This document shows positions 33,042 through 43,312 of a stretch of 51,492 nucleotides of DNA, in pieces (the stretch's first letter is position 1; each line of letters begins with the position of its first letter). The notes under the pieces are model-generated. The model made no database searches. It saw only the letters and a list, made by a program, of their open reading frames with translations, and was not told where the DNA came from. The translations under genes were made by a program, and so were the position numbers. The stretch is from Methylobacter sp. (GTDB taxonomy: Bacteria; Pseudomonadota; Gammaproteobacteria; Methylococcales; Methylomonadaceae), in contig JAURZV010000061.1 of assembly GCA_030653175.1 (NCBI GenBank), forward strand, positions 1-51,492. The letters run 5' to 3'.

Positions 33042-33269
33042 ATGAGCATAATGTCAATACAGATAGTGGTTGCGGTAGACGAGGCGGGTAACATCGAGTG
33101 CATGCCATTTGTGCCGTACAACCTACAGCAAAAACAAAAAACAGATGCTTTTGTTGCGGAAAAGAAGGCAGATAAAAGAATGTGGCAAATTAGCTATTTA
33201 AACGCCACAGTCCCAGTGCCTGCAACCCCGGTAATTGATGCATCAGTAAGCGTAAGACCGTGGGACTAA
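33042..33269 (+). CDS. Small hypothetical protein in a reverse cassette (cassette 20)
   Basis: 75 residues: MSIMSIQIVVAVDEAGNIEC, then MPFVPYNLQQKQKTDAFVAE and WQISYLNATVPVPATPVID. Not recognised; the N-terminal strand looks like a small beta-sheet protein. GGGGA precedes the ATG. Its stop TAA overlaps the outer box of attC 21. Oriented toward intI, so not served by a promoter in attI. Confidence 0.62.
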   Translation: MSIMSIQIVVAVDEAGNIECMPFVPYNLQQKQKTDAFVAEKKADKRMWQISYLNATVPVPATPVIDASVSVRPWD

Positions 33270-33351
33270 CGTAGAAATAACGGGGCGCGGTACAAAGAAT
33301 GACGGTGACGCATAGAGTATGTCCGCGTTCCCGTTGATTGTTAGGTTAGGC
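33264..33351 (-). repeat. attC 21 (family E, about 88 bp)
   Basis: GACTAAC...GTTAGGTTAGGC (two overlapping right boxes, 33340-33346 and 33345-33351); arms AATAACGGGGCGCGG / CCGCGTTCCCGTTGATT. Family E, as attC 12. Confidence 0.85.
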
Positions 33352-33369
33352 GTTTTGCTGGGGATAAGC

Positions 33370-33690
33370 ATGGGAATACCAAGCGAATTTAAGAAGCAGG
33401 TAGCACTAAGGATAGCGCTTCTGAATGACATGATGGCAAGCGGAACAATAATCACCAATGTAGATTATTTGGAAACGCCAATTCTGTTGGTAATGCATCT
33501 GACCGATGATGATCTAACGATCTTGCACAATAAGCTAAAAAAAACGCGGAGGCGTTTTTATCAATTCTCGCTAAATGGGCGATCTTTTTTTCCGAAACGG
33601 CGTGATGCGATTGCACTAGTTATTGCAGAGATGAATATACGGGAGAACGCAACCCCTAACGTAATATATACGACATCACTTGTCCAATAA
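33370..33690 (+). CDS. Hypothetical protein, 106 aa, in the attI-proximal reverse cassette (cassette 21)
   Basis: Not recognised. Start MGIPSEFKKQVALRIALLND, then a strand-rich middle (SGTIITNVDYLETPILLVMH) and LHNKLKKTRRRFYQFSLNG. A ribosome binding site (GGGGA) lies upstream of 33370; the frame opens further back into attC 21 without support. The last nine residues (VIYTTSLVQ) and the stop lie beyond the cassette junction, in attI sequence, so insertion at attI supplied the C terminus. It reads toward intI. As the first cassette it is presumably the most recently gained. Confidence 0.62.
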   Translation: MGIPSEFKKQVALRIALLNDMMASGTIITNVDYLETPILLVMHLTDDDLTILHNKLKKTRRRFYQFSLNGRSFFPKRRDAIALVIAEMNIRENATPNVIYTTSLVQ

Positions 33691-33775
33691 TCATCTGAGT
33701 ATGTCGTATAATCATGACTAAAATAAAGTAACTTATGATTTTATTAGCATAAAGTATAAAGTAACAGGACAAGTC
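33654..33775 (-). other. attI site and intI leader
   Basis: The junction box, read on the minus strand, is GTTAGGG (33654-33660), a GTTRRRY-type core that joins attI to the first cassette. The AT-rich stretch up to the intI start contains a perfect 10-base inverted repeat, TATACGACAT (33667-33676) and ATGTCGTATA (33701-33710), an 8-base inverted pair ACTTGTCC (33678-33685) and GGACAAGT (33767-33774), and three copies of ATAAAGTA. These may be integrase or regulator binding sites. The cassette promoter Pc is expected here or inside intI, reading left, but I cannot place it with confidence. Confidence 0.7.
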
Positions 33776-34768
33776 ATGCAAACAAATGCGACATCAACAC
33801 AACCCAAAAAATTACTCGACCAAGTTCGTGACAAAATTCGTTTCAAACACTATAGCCTGAGCACTGAAAAAATCTATATCGCCTGGATTAAACAGTTTAT
33901 TTTGTATCATCAAAAGCGCCATCCCTTGGAAATGGGCGCACTCGAGGTGGAGGCATTTTTAACCTATCTGGCTACGCAGCGGCATGTGTCCAGTTCCACC
34001 CAGAACCAGGCGTTGTCGGCGATTTTGTTTTTGTACCGCGAGGTGTTGGCAGTGGATTTGCCGTGGCTGGATAATTTTGAGCGCTCAAAAAAGCCTCGGC
34101 GGTTACCGGTGGTGCTCACAATCCAGGAAATACAGGCCCTGTTGCATGAGGCCTCTACGGCACCGGATCCGATTGGCTTGATCATCAAGTTGTTGTACGG
34201 TACCGGCATGCGTTTGATGGAGGCGGTGCGGTTGCGGGTGAAAGATGTTGAACTGGAACGCAGGGAAATTATTGTGCGTGATGGTAAGGGCGGCAAAGAC
34301 CGGGTGACCATGTTGCCGGAGAGTCTGGTGGAATCGATGTGCGTTCAGCTGGCGTTGCGCCGGGAGTGGCATGCGCAGGATGTTGTTCTGGGCAAGGTGG
34401 ATGTGTGGCTGCCGGATGCGTTGGCGACCAAGTATCCCAACGCTTCAAAAGAGTGGGGCTGGCAATATGTGTTTGCTGCCAAAAACTATTCCATCGATCC
34501 GCGTAGCAACTCAGAACGTCGCCATCATGTTGAAGAAAAGCAGGTGCAGCGTTATGTCAAGCGGGCGGCTCAAGCGGCGGGCATCGCCAAACCGACTACG
34601 CCGCACACCTTGCGCCACAGCTTTGCGACGCATGTTTTGCAGTCGGGCTATGACATCCGCACTGTCCAAGAATTGCTGGGGCATAGCGATGTCGCCACAA
34701 CAATGATTTATACTCATGTATTAAACAAAGGCGGCAAAGGAGTGGTGAGTCCGCTGGATCGGTTGTAG
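33776..34768 (+). CDS. intI: Integron integrase IntI
   Basis: Tyrosine recombinase of 330 residues that inserts and excises cassettes at attI and attC. Catalytic residues are all visible: Arg146 (GTGMRLMEAVRLRVKDVEL), Lys174 (GGKDRVTMLP), His277 and Arg280 (TPHTLRHSFATH), His303 (LGHSDVATT) and Tyr312 (MIYTHV). The IntI-specific insert that recognises folded single-stranded attC is present at about residues 211-240 (WLPDALATKYPNASKEWGWQ), which separates it from XerC/D. N-terminal SAM-like core-binding domain: LLDQVRDKIRFKHYSLSTEK. AGGA lies 7 bases before the ATG. Intact, so the array may still be active. Convergent with lnt. Confidence 0.96.
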   Translation: MQTNATSTQPKKLLDQVRDKIRFKHYSLSTEKIYIAWIKQFILYHQKRHPLEMGALEVEAFLTYLATQRHVSSSTQNQALSAILFLYREVLAVDLPWLDNFERSKKPRRLPVVLTIQEIQALLHEASTAPDPIGLIIKLLYGTGMRLMEAVRLRVKDVELERREIIVRDGKGGKDRVTMLPESLVESMCVQLALRREWHAQDVVLGKVDVWLPDALATKYPNASKEWGWQYVFAAKNYSIDPRSNSERRHHVEEKQVQRYVKRAAQAAGIAKPTTPHTLRHSFATHVLQSGYDIRTVQELLGHSDVATTMIYTHVLNKGGKGVVSPLDRL

Positions 34769-34870
34769 AGTTAGGATGATGTATGGACTCTTCTTCACTC
34801 CAGCGGAGTCATAATGCACCTAATACGCTAAATACCAGAAACCAACTGCAATAATTAATTCTTCGGTAGT

Positions 34871-36451
34871 TTACTTACCGTTATTATTGTCCAATCGCTT
34901 TACGATCCCGATACCTAGCAACAAAACCAACGCCCCCCACAATAAACCCGGCACCAGCCAGAACCAGTTTTGGTAGAAGGTGGCTGGCGGGTTTTTCAGA
35001 TAAGGCACTTCGTATAAGCCAGCCCATGTCTGATGTATCGGCGAGCGTTCCAGGATTTCTCCGGATGCCAGCGATACCGTGGAAATGCCGGTGTTGGTGA
35101 CGCGTAATACCGGACGGCGAAATTCTACGCCGCGGGCCAGGGTCATATACATGTGCTGGTAGGGTTCCTGCCATGCGCCGTACCAGGAGTCATTGGTCAC
35201 ATTGACGATGAACTGTGCGCCGAGTTCTGCCAGCGAACGGGTGAATCCGGGGAACAGGCTTTCATAGCAAATTTGCGCGCCCATTTTATAGCCGTTCCAG
35301 CGCAGTAAATCGGTCGGGCCGTGGCCTCGTGCAAAATGTCCGGTAGGCGGCAGCCAGTTGCGGATTTCTGGGAAAAATTGTTCGCCGGGTATGTATTCGC
35401 CAAAAGCCAGCAAGATCGATTTGCTGTAATGCGGCGACACTATCTCGCCGTCCTTATTCAATACAAACAAGGAATTGGTAAGCAGGCGGGATTGTTCATC
35501 GACACTATACGCGCCGGTAATCAGCGGCAGTTGCCGTTCATGGAGAAATTGCGCCAGCGCTACCGGGTAGTCATCGAATTTGAATTGCTCGCCCAGCAAT
35601 GCCGGGAATGCGGTTTCAGGCCACAGGGCAAAGTCGATTTTTGCGTCTTTATGGGCTTTAAGCGCATTATCGGTCAGCGTTAGATAGCGGTTGAAGATTT
35701 CATTGCCATAACCTTTGCCCAGCTCTGCGGCCAGTTTTTCCGCGTTTTCGACATACGCCTGAACCATCAGCGTTTTAAACGATGCATCCGGTTGCGGCAG
35801 TCTGTTTTTAAGCCACAGGCCGCCGATATTCAGCATGATAAAGCCTGTAACGACAGTTGCTAATATGATTTTACCGGCGTTCTGTTTGCGCTTTTCCCAA
35901 GCAATATAAAGCGGCAGATTGCAAAGCAGTGTCGCGGCACTGAGTCCGCTAAAACCGATCATTTCCGCCCAATGGTAAACGGGAATATTTGCGCCATACC
36001 AGGAATAACCGAAGTTCCAGTCGAACAGGGTCAGCGAATAGGCTTCGCAAAGAATAGTGATTAGCGCCATCAGTCCCAGCGAAAGTCGCTTTGACCATTG
36101 GAATTTCTTTCGCCCCCAAAACCACAATATACCGGCCAACGGCACAAACAAGTGGGCTATCAAACCATAGACCGCCATGCCGATGACCGCCACTGGCCAG
36201 TCCAGATGGGCAAACTCATGTAACAGGTAAGTAACCCAGTTAAAGCCGATCAGCGTGAATACAAAAGAGGTAATCATGCCGCCAACAAAAACGTCTTTTA
36301 AGCGGGTTTGCTGATTCCAGAAAATCCATAATGGAACGAAACAGAATAACGAAGCCCAGGGAGGGAAGGGAATGTAACTGGTGCCGATTAGGATGCCGGA
36401 CAGGATGGGGAGTAGCCAGGGCTTAAGATTGCCGGGTGTAACGCTGTTCAT
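34871..36451 (-). CDS. lnt: Apolipoprotein N-acyltransferase
   Basis: Inner membrane enzyme for the last step of lipoprotein maturation: it adds the third acyl chain to the N terminus. About 526 residues, with an N-terminal block of membrane helices (WLLPILSGILIGTSYIPFPP onward) and a C-terminal nitrilase domain. Catalytic Glu is in DFALWPETAFPALL, Lys in the HYSKSILLAFGEYIPGE region and Cys in GAQICYESLFPG, then NVTNDSWYG. Start at 36451 (MNSVTPGNLKPW); the frame open to 36637 is repeat DNA. In many gammaproteobacteria lnt lies near the leuS-holA cluster, here 1.8 kb away across an inserted parA. Confidence 0.95.
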   Translation of the reverse strand: MNSVTPGNLKPWLLPILSGILIGTSYIPFPPWASLFCFVPLWIFWNQQTRLKDVFVGGMITSFVFTLIGFNWVTYLLHEFAHLDWPVAVIGMAVYGLIAHLFVPLAGILWFWGRKKFQWSKRLSLGLMALITILCEAYSLTLFDWNFGYSWYGANIPVYHWAEMIGFSGLSAATLLCNLPLYIAWEKRKQNAGKIILATVVTGFIMLNIGGLWLKNRLPQPDASFKTLMVQAYVENAEKLAAELGKGYGNEIFNRYLTLTDNALKAHKDAKIDFALWPETAFPALLGEQFKFDDYPVALAQFLHERQLPLITGAYSVDEQSRLLTNSLFVLNKDGEIVSPHYSKSILLAFGEYIPGEQFFPEIRNWLPPTGHFARGHGPTDLLRWNGYKMGAQICYESLFPGFTRSLAELGAQFIVNVTNDSWYGAWQEPYQHMYMTLARGVEFRRPVLRVTNTGISTVSLASGEILERSPIHQTWAGLYEVPYLKNPPATFYQNWFWLVPGLLWGALVLLLGIGIVKRLDNNNGK

Positions 36452-36855
36452 GGTGTTAAGGATGCGGTGTAATTGTGCGGTGATAAATATGCCGCCAGAG
36501 ACGCTCTGCGACTCGCACCGCTGGAGCGGGACAGGATGCGTTCCCACGCCGGAGCGCTCATCTTTATACACAAGTGCCTGTGGGACTCCGGTAAGGATAT
36601 ACGAGCCGTCTCCGCTCCGGTGCAAGCCTATAGCCATCGTTACATATTGAAGACGGCTTTATTGCAACGGGAGTGCAAACTTCGCCTAAAGCGCCTACTT
36701 TTGGTGCTTGTGCTTGCAGGCGAAGCCTGCACTCCAGCTATCAGCAACCGCCTGGACAGCCTTTGTGCGGGCACCCAAACTGGAAATTTGGGTGCCCGCA
36801 GAGATGTGTGTAACGATGAGTGTCGGAGCGCGGGAACGATGAGTGCGTTTACAAA
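36452..36855. repeat. Repeat-rich spacer
   Basis: About 400 bases without a gene. Contains hairpin units of the 5.2-kb type (CGTTCCCACGCCGGAGCG near 36540), a 33-base hairpin at 36767-36799 (GCGGGCACCCAAA / TTTGGGTGCCCGC) and TTCGCCTAAAGCGCCTACTT (about 36681-36704), which recurs near 48966. Any frames across it are repeat products. Confidence 0.75.
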
Positions 36856-37638
36856 TTAACTGCCATGAATCTCCGCATGTAACGCGCGGTATTCGTCAGT
36901 CAGTTTATGATTGGGAACATAATGCACCAGCGGCTTTGATTCTGAGTGCGACTCTCTGACCTTGACTGATGGCGAGATCATTGCAGCCAGTACCGGCAGT
37001 CCTTCGGCAATAAGTTCTTCGACTAATTGGCGGGGCAAATTAGCTTGTTTTTGATACTGATTGACGATGATACCTTCAATTTCAAGACCTTGATTATGGT
37101 CCGCTTTAACCTCTGCCACCACTTGCATCAGTGAATACAGAGCTTCTCTGGCAAAGGTATCGCAATCGAAAGGAATCAAGCATTTGTCGGCCGCGATTAA
37201 GGCAGACTGGCTGTAGAAATTCAGGATGGGTGGCGTATCCATGTAGATCACATCGAAACCCTCAAGTTTTTCCAGCGCTTCTTTTAACTTAAAGATTTTC
37301 ATACGCGATTCCAAACGACCCTGTAGTGGTTCAAGTTCGGGGTGGGATGGAATTACAAACAAATTTGGGAACGGAGTCTCATGTATTGCGCTTTCAAGTC
37401 CGGAACCGGATGAACCGCCGCCAAACAGGGACAGGCTCAGGCAATCTTTAAAAAAATGGGCGATGGTCTTATCGCTATCGCTGATTTTATTGCCGAGCAG
37501 GTATTGTGTTGAATTGCCCTGAATATCGAGATCGATAACTAATGTACGCTTGCCTTCAACAGCACTGATGGCGGCTAAATTGCACGTAATAGTAGATTTT
37601 CCGACGCCGCCTTTCTGGTTGAAAATGACTCTGCGCAT
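36856..37638 (-). CDS. ParA-family ATPase
   Basis: 260-residue ATPase of the ParA/Soj/MinD group: deviant Walker A KGGVGKSTITCN at the N terminus, Walker A' VIDLDIQGNSTQYLLG, and Walker B DVIYMDTPPI. These move DNA or protein cargo by dimerising on nucleoid or membrane. No ParB or centromere-like site is nearby, so it is unlikely to be the chromosomal ParA; it may position a protein complex. The 50-residue segment with LSLFGGGSSGSGLESAIHET is an extended loop. It begins 60 bases from the YbeL-like gene, same strand. Confidence 0.88.
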   Translation of the reverse strand: MRRVIFNQKGGVGKSTITCNLAAISAVEGKRTLVIDLDIQGNSTQYLLGNKISDSDKTIAHFFKDCLSLSLFGGGSSGSGLESAIHETPFPNLFVIPSHPELEPLQGRLESRMKIFKLKEALEKLEGFDVIYMDTPPILNFYSQSALIAADKCLIPFDCDTFAREALYSLMQVVAEVKADHNQGLEIEGIIVNQYQKQANLPRQLVEELIAEGLPVLAAMISPSVKVRESHSESKPLVHYVPNHKLTDEYRALHAEIHGS

Positions 37639-37696
37639 GTTATCCCCGTTAAATCAAATAGTTGAAAGTCGCATTATAAGGCTTGGGCCGGTAATA

Positions 37697-38182
37697 TCAA
37701 ATACGGATAAAGGTTTTACCATGGCATTGCGGACATTCAGGGATTTCACTGGGTGTTTTAAAGGCAATTTCCTTGCCGCAGTCGTCACAGATAAAAGTTC
37801 CAGGCACAGTAATGTCGCCGCTGTGATAGGTGTGTGCTTCCGCTAATTGTTCAAGTTTTGCCAGTTCCAGGCGGGTTTTATCGGCAACGCTTAAAAAAGC
37901 ATCCAGAGCGAAGTTTTCAATCAACTCAATATCGAACTTAAACCACTCGGACAACGAGTCCTTATCTTCCTCGTTTGATAAACCCTGAGCCGCATGTTCA
38001 ACGTCGCGTTTAACAAACTCTGAAACCTTGTCCAGCTCATCGCTTGTCAAGTTACTGTCTTTTCTGGTTTTTTCTTTTGATATTTCCAGCGCTTCGGCAA
38101 AAGAATGCAGCGTATCTTCCATGGTTTCATGGAGATGCTTCATAAAATCGGTATAGGCGGTGACAAGTTTGTTTTTATTCAT
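37697..38182 (-). CDS. DUF1451/YbeL-like zinc-ribbon protein
   Basis: About 161 residues: a helical N terminus (MNKNKLVTAYTDFMKHLHET, FAEALEISKEKTRKD) and a C-terminal zinc ribbon with two cysteine pairs (FICDDCGKEI and CPQCHG). E. coli YbeL is of the same type and also lies next to leuS in divergent orientation, which supports the assignment. Function unknown. The start at 38182 has AGGAG 9 bases upstream; a longer frame to 38221 lacks support. Shares its upstream region with leuS. Confidence 0.87.
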   Translation of the reverse strand: MNKNKLVTAYTDFMKHLHETMEDTLHSFAEALEISKEKTRKDSNLTSDELDKVSEFVKRDVEHAAQGLSNEEDKDSLSEWFKFDIELIENFALDAFLSVADKTRLELAKLEQLAEAHTYHSGDITVPGTFICDDCGKEIAFKTPSEIPECPQCHGKTFIRI

Positions 38183-38253
38183 AGGTTCAACTCCTGAAAA
38201 TGGCGCTTTAGATTTAAGCAACTGTACGGTATTCTAACGCTTTTGACTGGTAA

Positions 38254-40719
<2,466 letters not shown>

Positions 40720-40747
40720 AAATGAAAATTGTAACTTCTCATTAATA

Positions 40748-40869
40748 CTACTCCCATCTTACTCAGAAAACGTTCAACTTATGGTACGTAAAAACTGATT
40801 AAGCTAATGAATAACAATAACTTTATCTGCTTTTAAAAAGTAGACGTTTTTTCGCTCAGATGGGAGTAG
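40748..40869. mobile_element. MITE-like element, 122 bp
   Basis: Perfect 12-base terminal inverted repeats CTACTCCCATCT (40748-40759) and AGATGGGAGTAG (40858-40869), extended into imperfect pairing of roughly 30 bases per arm (ACGT with A/T runs). The AT-rich interior holds no gene. Size and terminal repeats suit a miniature transposable element, but no clear target duplication is seen. Confidence 0.55.
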
Positions 40870-40895
40870 GTAAATCCAAAAATCGGAAAAGATTA

Positions 40896-40966
40896 TCACC
40901 ACGAAGACACGAAGACACGAAGGACACGAAGTTTTTTTCTTCGTGCCCTTCGTGTCTTCGTGGTGA
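40896..40966. repeat. Large hairpin of CACGAAGA repeats
   Basis: Left arm TCACCACGAAGACACGAAG (40896-40914) pairs exactly with CTTCGTGTCTTCGTGGTGA (40948-40966), with an inner pair GACACGAAGGACACGAAG / CTTCGTGCCCTTCGTGTC and a T-run. Similar GAAGACACGAAG arrays are common in bacterial intergenic DNA. It could stop transcription from leuS. Confidence 0.75.
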
Positions 40967-41030
40967 ATAAAAAGACTTTTAAACCCGTTTAATCAGCATC
41001 ACCCGTGTTCTATTCATTAAGGGGAAAAGT

Positions 41031-41528
41031 GTGTTAACAAAAAAAGTAGTTGTCTTTGTTATGGCTTTGTTATTGAGCGCTTGCAGCTATCATTTGCGGG
41101 GCGCTTTTGAATTGCCTGCAAATATGAAAAATATTTATGTGGAGGGCGGATCCGGACCGCTACGCGAACAATTCAGCCAGGTCATGAAGACATCTTCCGG
41201 GCAGCTTGCCGGTTCCCGTAAGGGAGCTGGTATTGTTATCAAGATATTAAGCGAAGATTTTAATCGGCGCGTGTTGTCGTTGAGTACCCGAGGCAAGTCT
41301 AACGAGTTTGAACTGGAATATCGCCTGGACTATGAGTTTGCTAATGCCGGGGATGCCGTGTTGATGCCGCGGCAGTCTGTTGAAATCAGGCGTGAGTATT
41401 ACAATGATCAGCAATTTATGATTGCCAAGGATAATGAAGAAGCCGTGATACGTAACGAAATGTATCAACAGGCAGTTCATACCATCGTTAATCGTGCCAG
41501 GGTCGTATTAGAGGCAGGCGCGAAATAA
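41031..41528 (+). CDS. lptE: LPS-assembly lipoprotein LptE
   Basis: Outer membrane lipoprotein that plugs the LptD barrel and helps insert lipopolysaccharide. 165 residues: signal peptide with lipobox LLLSAC (cysteine 18), then SYHLRGAFELPANMKNIYVE, the family's GFxLRG-like motif, and YRLDYEFANAGDAVLMPRQS and QQFMIAKDNEEAVIRNEMYQ. Start is GTG at 41031, with AAGGGGA upstream. It lies between leuS and holA as in E. coli; holA follows after one base. The 310-base gap to leuS is filled with repeats, so it probably has its own promoter. Confidence 0.95.
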   Translation: MLTKKVVVFVMALLLSACSYHLRGAFELPANMKNIYVEGGSGPLREQFSQVMKTSSGQLAGSRKGAGIVIKILSEDFNRRVLSLSTRGKSNEFELEYRLDYEFANAGDAVLMPRQSVEIRREYYNDQQFMIAKDNEEAVIRNEMYQQAVHTIVNRARVVLEAGAK

Positions 41529-41529
41529 C

Positions 41530-42537
41530 ATGCGGCTCAAGCCCGAACAGATAGCTGCGGCGTTGCAAAAGGGCTTGGCGCCGGTTTATTTTATTAGCGG
41601 CGACGAGCCGTTGCAGCTGGGCGAGATGGCTGATGCGGTCAGGGCCGCGGCACGAAAAGCAGGTTATGATAGTCGCGAGGTTCTTGTTGCCGACTCCGGG
41701 TTTTCATGGAATGAATTAACGGAGTCGGCAGGCTCGTTATCTATTTTCGCCGATAAAAAAATCATCGATTTAAGATTGCCCTCCGGTACGCCGGGCGCTG
41801 ATGGCTCAAAGGCTTTGATCGCCTATTGCGAACGCTTGCCGGAAGATACGCTGTTACTGATCACCGCAGCAAAGATGGCCGGCGCTTCATTAAAAGCGCG
41901 CTGGTTTCAGGCTTTGGATAAGGCCGGTTGTGTTATTCAGGTCTGGCCGCTGGAAGGGCAAGACTTGATTCGCTGGTTGCAGCAAAGAATGCAGCGGCGG
42001 GGGCTACAGGCTGAAACGGAAGGTATCAAGATACTGGCTTCCAGAATTGAAGGCAATCTGTTGGCGGCCGCTCAGGAAATAGAAAAGCTTTACGTGTTAT
42101 ACGGTACCGGCCACCTGAGCAATCAGCAGATTTTCGATGTGGTGGCGGACAGTTCCAGATTCGATGTGTTTAAGCTGATGGATAGCGTGCTGGCGGGCAG
42201 AGTCGGTCGGATCTTAAAAATATTGTCCGGCTTGCAGGCAGAAGGCGTTGCGGCCCCGGTGGTGTTATGGGCTTTGACGCGGGAAGCTCGGGTATTAATC
42301 AGGATTAAGCTGGCGCTGGCTCAGGGGCAAAATAGAGCGCTGGTCTTTAAAAACAACCAAATCTGGGACAAGCGCCAGCAGCTGGTTAGTGACGCGTTGA
42401 ACAGACTGGGCGACAGTGATCTAAATAGTATTCTTACGTTGAGTGCAAAGGCGGATCGGCAGATTAAAGGCCGGCAGCAAGGAGAGCCTTGGGAAACGTT
42501 GTTGGCTGTTTGCCTGATGTTTGGGCGAAAAGGCTAA
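41530..42537 (+). CDS. holA: DNA polymerase III delta subunit
   Basis: Clamp loader subunit that opens the beta sliding clamp. 335 residues: MRLKPEQIAAALQKGLAPVY, FISGDEPLQLGEMADAVRAA (family motif GDEPLL), ELTESAGSLSIFADKKIIDL, and a C-terminal part LARVLIRIKLALAQGQNRAL-like with EARVLIRIKLALAQGQ and the polymerase III delta collar. Begins one base after the lptE stop, so the two are co-transcribed. Intact. Confidence 0.96.
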   Translation: MRLKPEQIAAALQKGLAPVYFISGDEPLQLGEMADAVRAAARKAGYDSREVLVADSGFSWNELTESAGSLSIFADKKIIDLRLPSGTPGADGSKALIAYCERLPEDTLLLITAAKMAGASLKARWFQALDKAGCVIQVWPLEGQDLIRWLQQRMQRRGLQAETEGIKILASRIEGNLLAAAQEIEKLYVLYGTGHLSNQQIFDVVADSSRFDVFKLMDSVLAGRVGRILKILSGLQAEGVAAPVVLWALTREARVLIRIKLALAQGQNRALVFKNNQIWDKRQQLVSDALNRLGDSDLNSILTLSAKADRQIKGRQQGEPWETLLAVCLMFGRKG

Positions 42538-42588
42538 AGGCGAAGGGCGAAAAAAAGCTTGCATTTAAGTTTAAGGGGTATTCCAATT

Positions 42589-42616
42589 TATAGCCTATAG
42601 CCTATAGCCTATAGCC
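42589..42616. repeat. Four tandem copies of TATAGCC
   Basis: A 7-base unit repeated exactly four times, ending at the stop codon of the sensor-kinase-like gene. It may be prone to slippage, but lies outside coding sequence. Confidence 0.9.
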
Positions 42617-43303
42617 TTATGGCAAATACAGTTTAAATCTGGCCCCGCCAAACTGGCTATTATTGTCGGTCATAATAAAACCCCGTTTGTCACCTTTGAT
42701 ATGTAATTGCGCAATGGTCTCGGTAAAAAACAAACCCAATCCGGTATTGCCGTTCGCCAGGTCAATCTGGGGAAGTTGTTTGTAATCGGACGATATAAGA
42801 TTTTCCGGATAACCCTTGCCATCATCTTCAATGCAAAAAACAATATAATCATCTTCCTGGACTACAGAAAGCACAACCTTGCTCAGACAATAACGCTGTG
42901 CGTTATTGACCAGCGTACAGAGGGCATTGCTGATCAGGGCGTTGTCGCAATAACAAAATAGTTCATCATGACATTCGGTAATGAGTTGAATGTTACCTAA
43001 TGATAATAAGGTGGATTGCTGGGCGACAACATCCTCCAATATGTCGGCGACGCTATGTTCGTCGATAGTCAGACTGAATTGGGATAAATCGATTTTATAA
43101 AGTGTCAATAACTGCATGAGACAATTGTTCATGCGATTGGTTTCAAATTCCAGTTGCCTGAATTCAGTTGGTTTCGGATCCCGGTAGACATTTTCCAGCT
43201 GGCTGAGGAGCGCCCGAAGAGCGGTCAATGAATTCTTTATGTCATGCACTGAAGAGGCCAGGATGGCCGGAAAACCGATTGAAAGTATATGAGTATTGGT
43301 CAT
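42617..43303 (-). CDS. Sensor histidine kinase-like protein without a sensor domain
   Basis: 228 residues: an H-box near the N terminus (VHDIKNSLTALRALL, His20 as the phosphorylation site), then the ATPase N-box LVNNAQRYC, G1 IEDDGKGYPENL and G2 NTGLGLFFTETIA. No membrane segment or sensory domain, so it is a soluble kinase that must take its signal from a partner. The response regulator gene lies 9 bases upstream on the same strand, a tight operon; it is the second gene. The N box has Gln in place of the usual acidic position. Confidence 0.87.
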   Translation of the reverse strand: MTNTHILSIGFPAILASSVHDIKNSLTALRALLSQLENVYRDPKPTEFRQLEFETNRMNNCLMQLLTLYKIDLSQFSLTIDEHSVADILEDVVAQQSTLLSLGNIQLITECHDELFCYCDNALISNALCTLVNNAQRYCLSKVVLSVVQEDDYIVFCIEDDGKGYPENLISSDYKQLPQIDLANGNTGLGLFFTETIAQLHIKGDKRGFIMTDNNSQFGGARFKLYLP

Positions 43304-43312
43304 CTGGGCGGG

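Larger units (their letters stand above)
18343..34768 (-). mobile_element. Chromosomal integron: intI, attI and about 21 cassettes
   Basis: Integrase gene at the right end (plus strand), attI upstream of it, and cassettes extending leftward. Twenty-one attC-like sites were found, each an imperfect palindrome between an RYYYAAC-type and a GTTRRRY-type box. Each site overlaps or closely follows the 3' end of a minus-strand gene, the standard layout for cassettes read from a promoter in the attI/intI region. Four single-gene cassettes hold their gene in the opposite direction. Cassette contents are unrelated to each other and vary in base composition, as expected for captured genes. Size, mixed attC families and lack of resistance genes point to a sedentary chromosomal integron. 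Confidence 0.93.
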
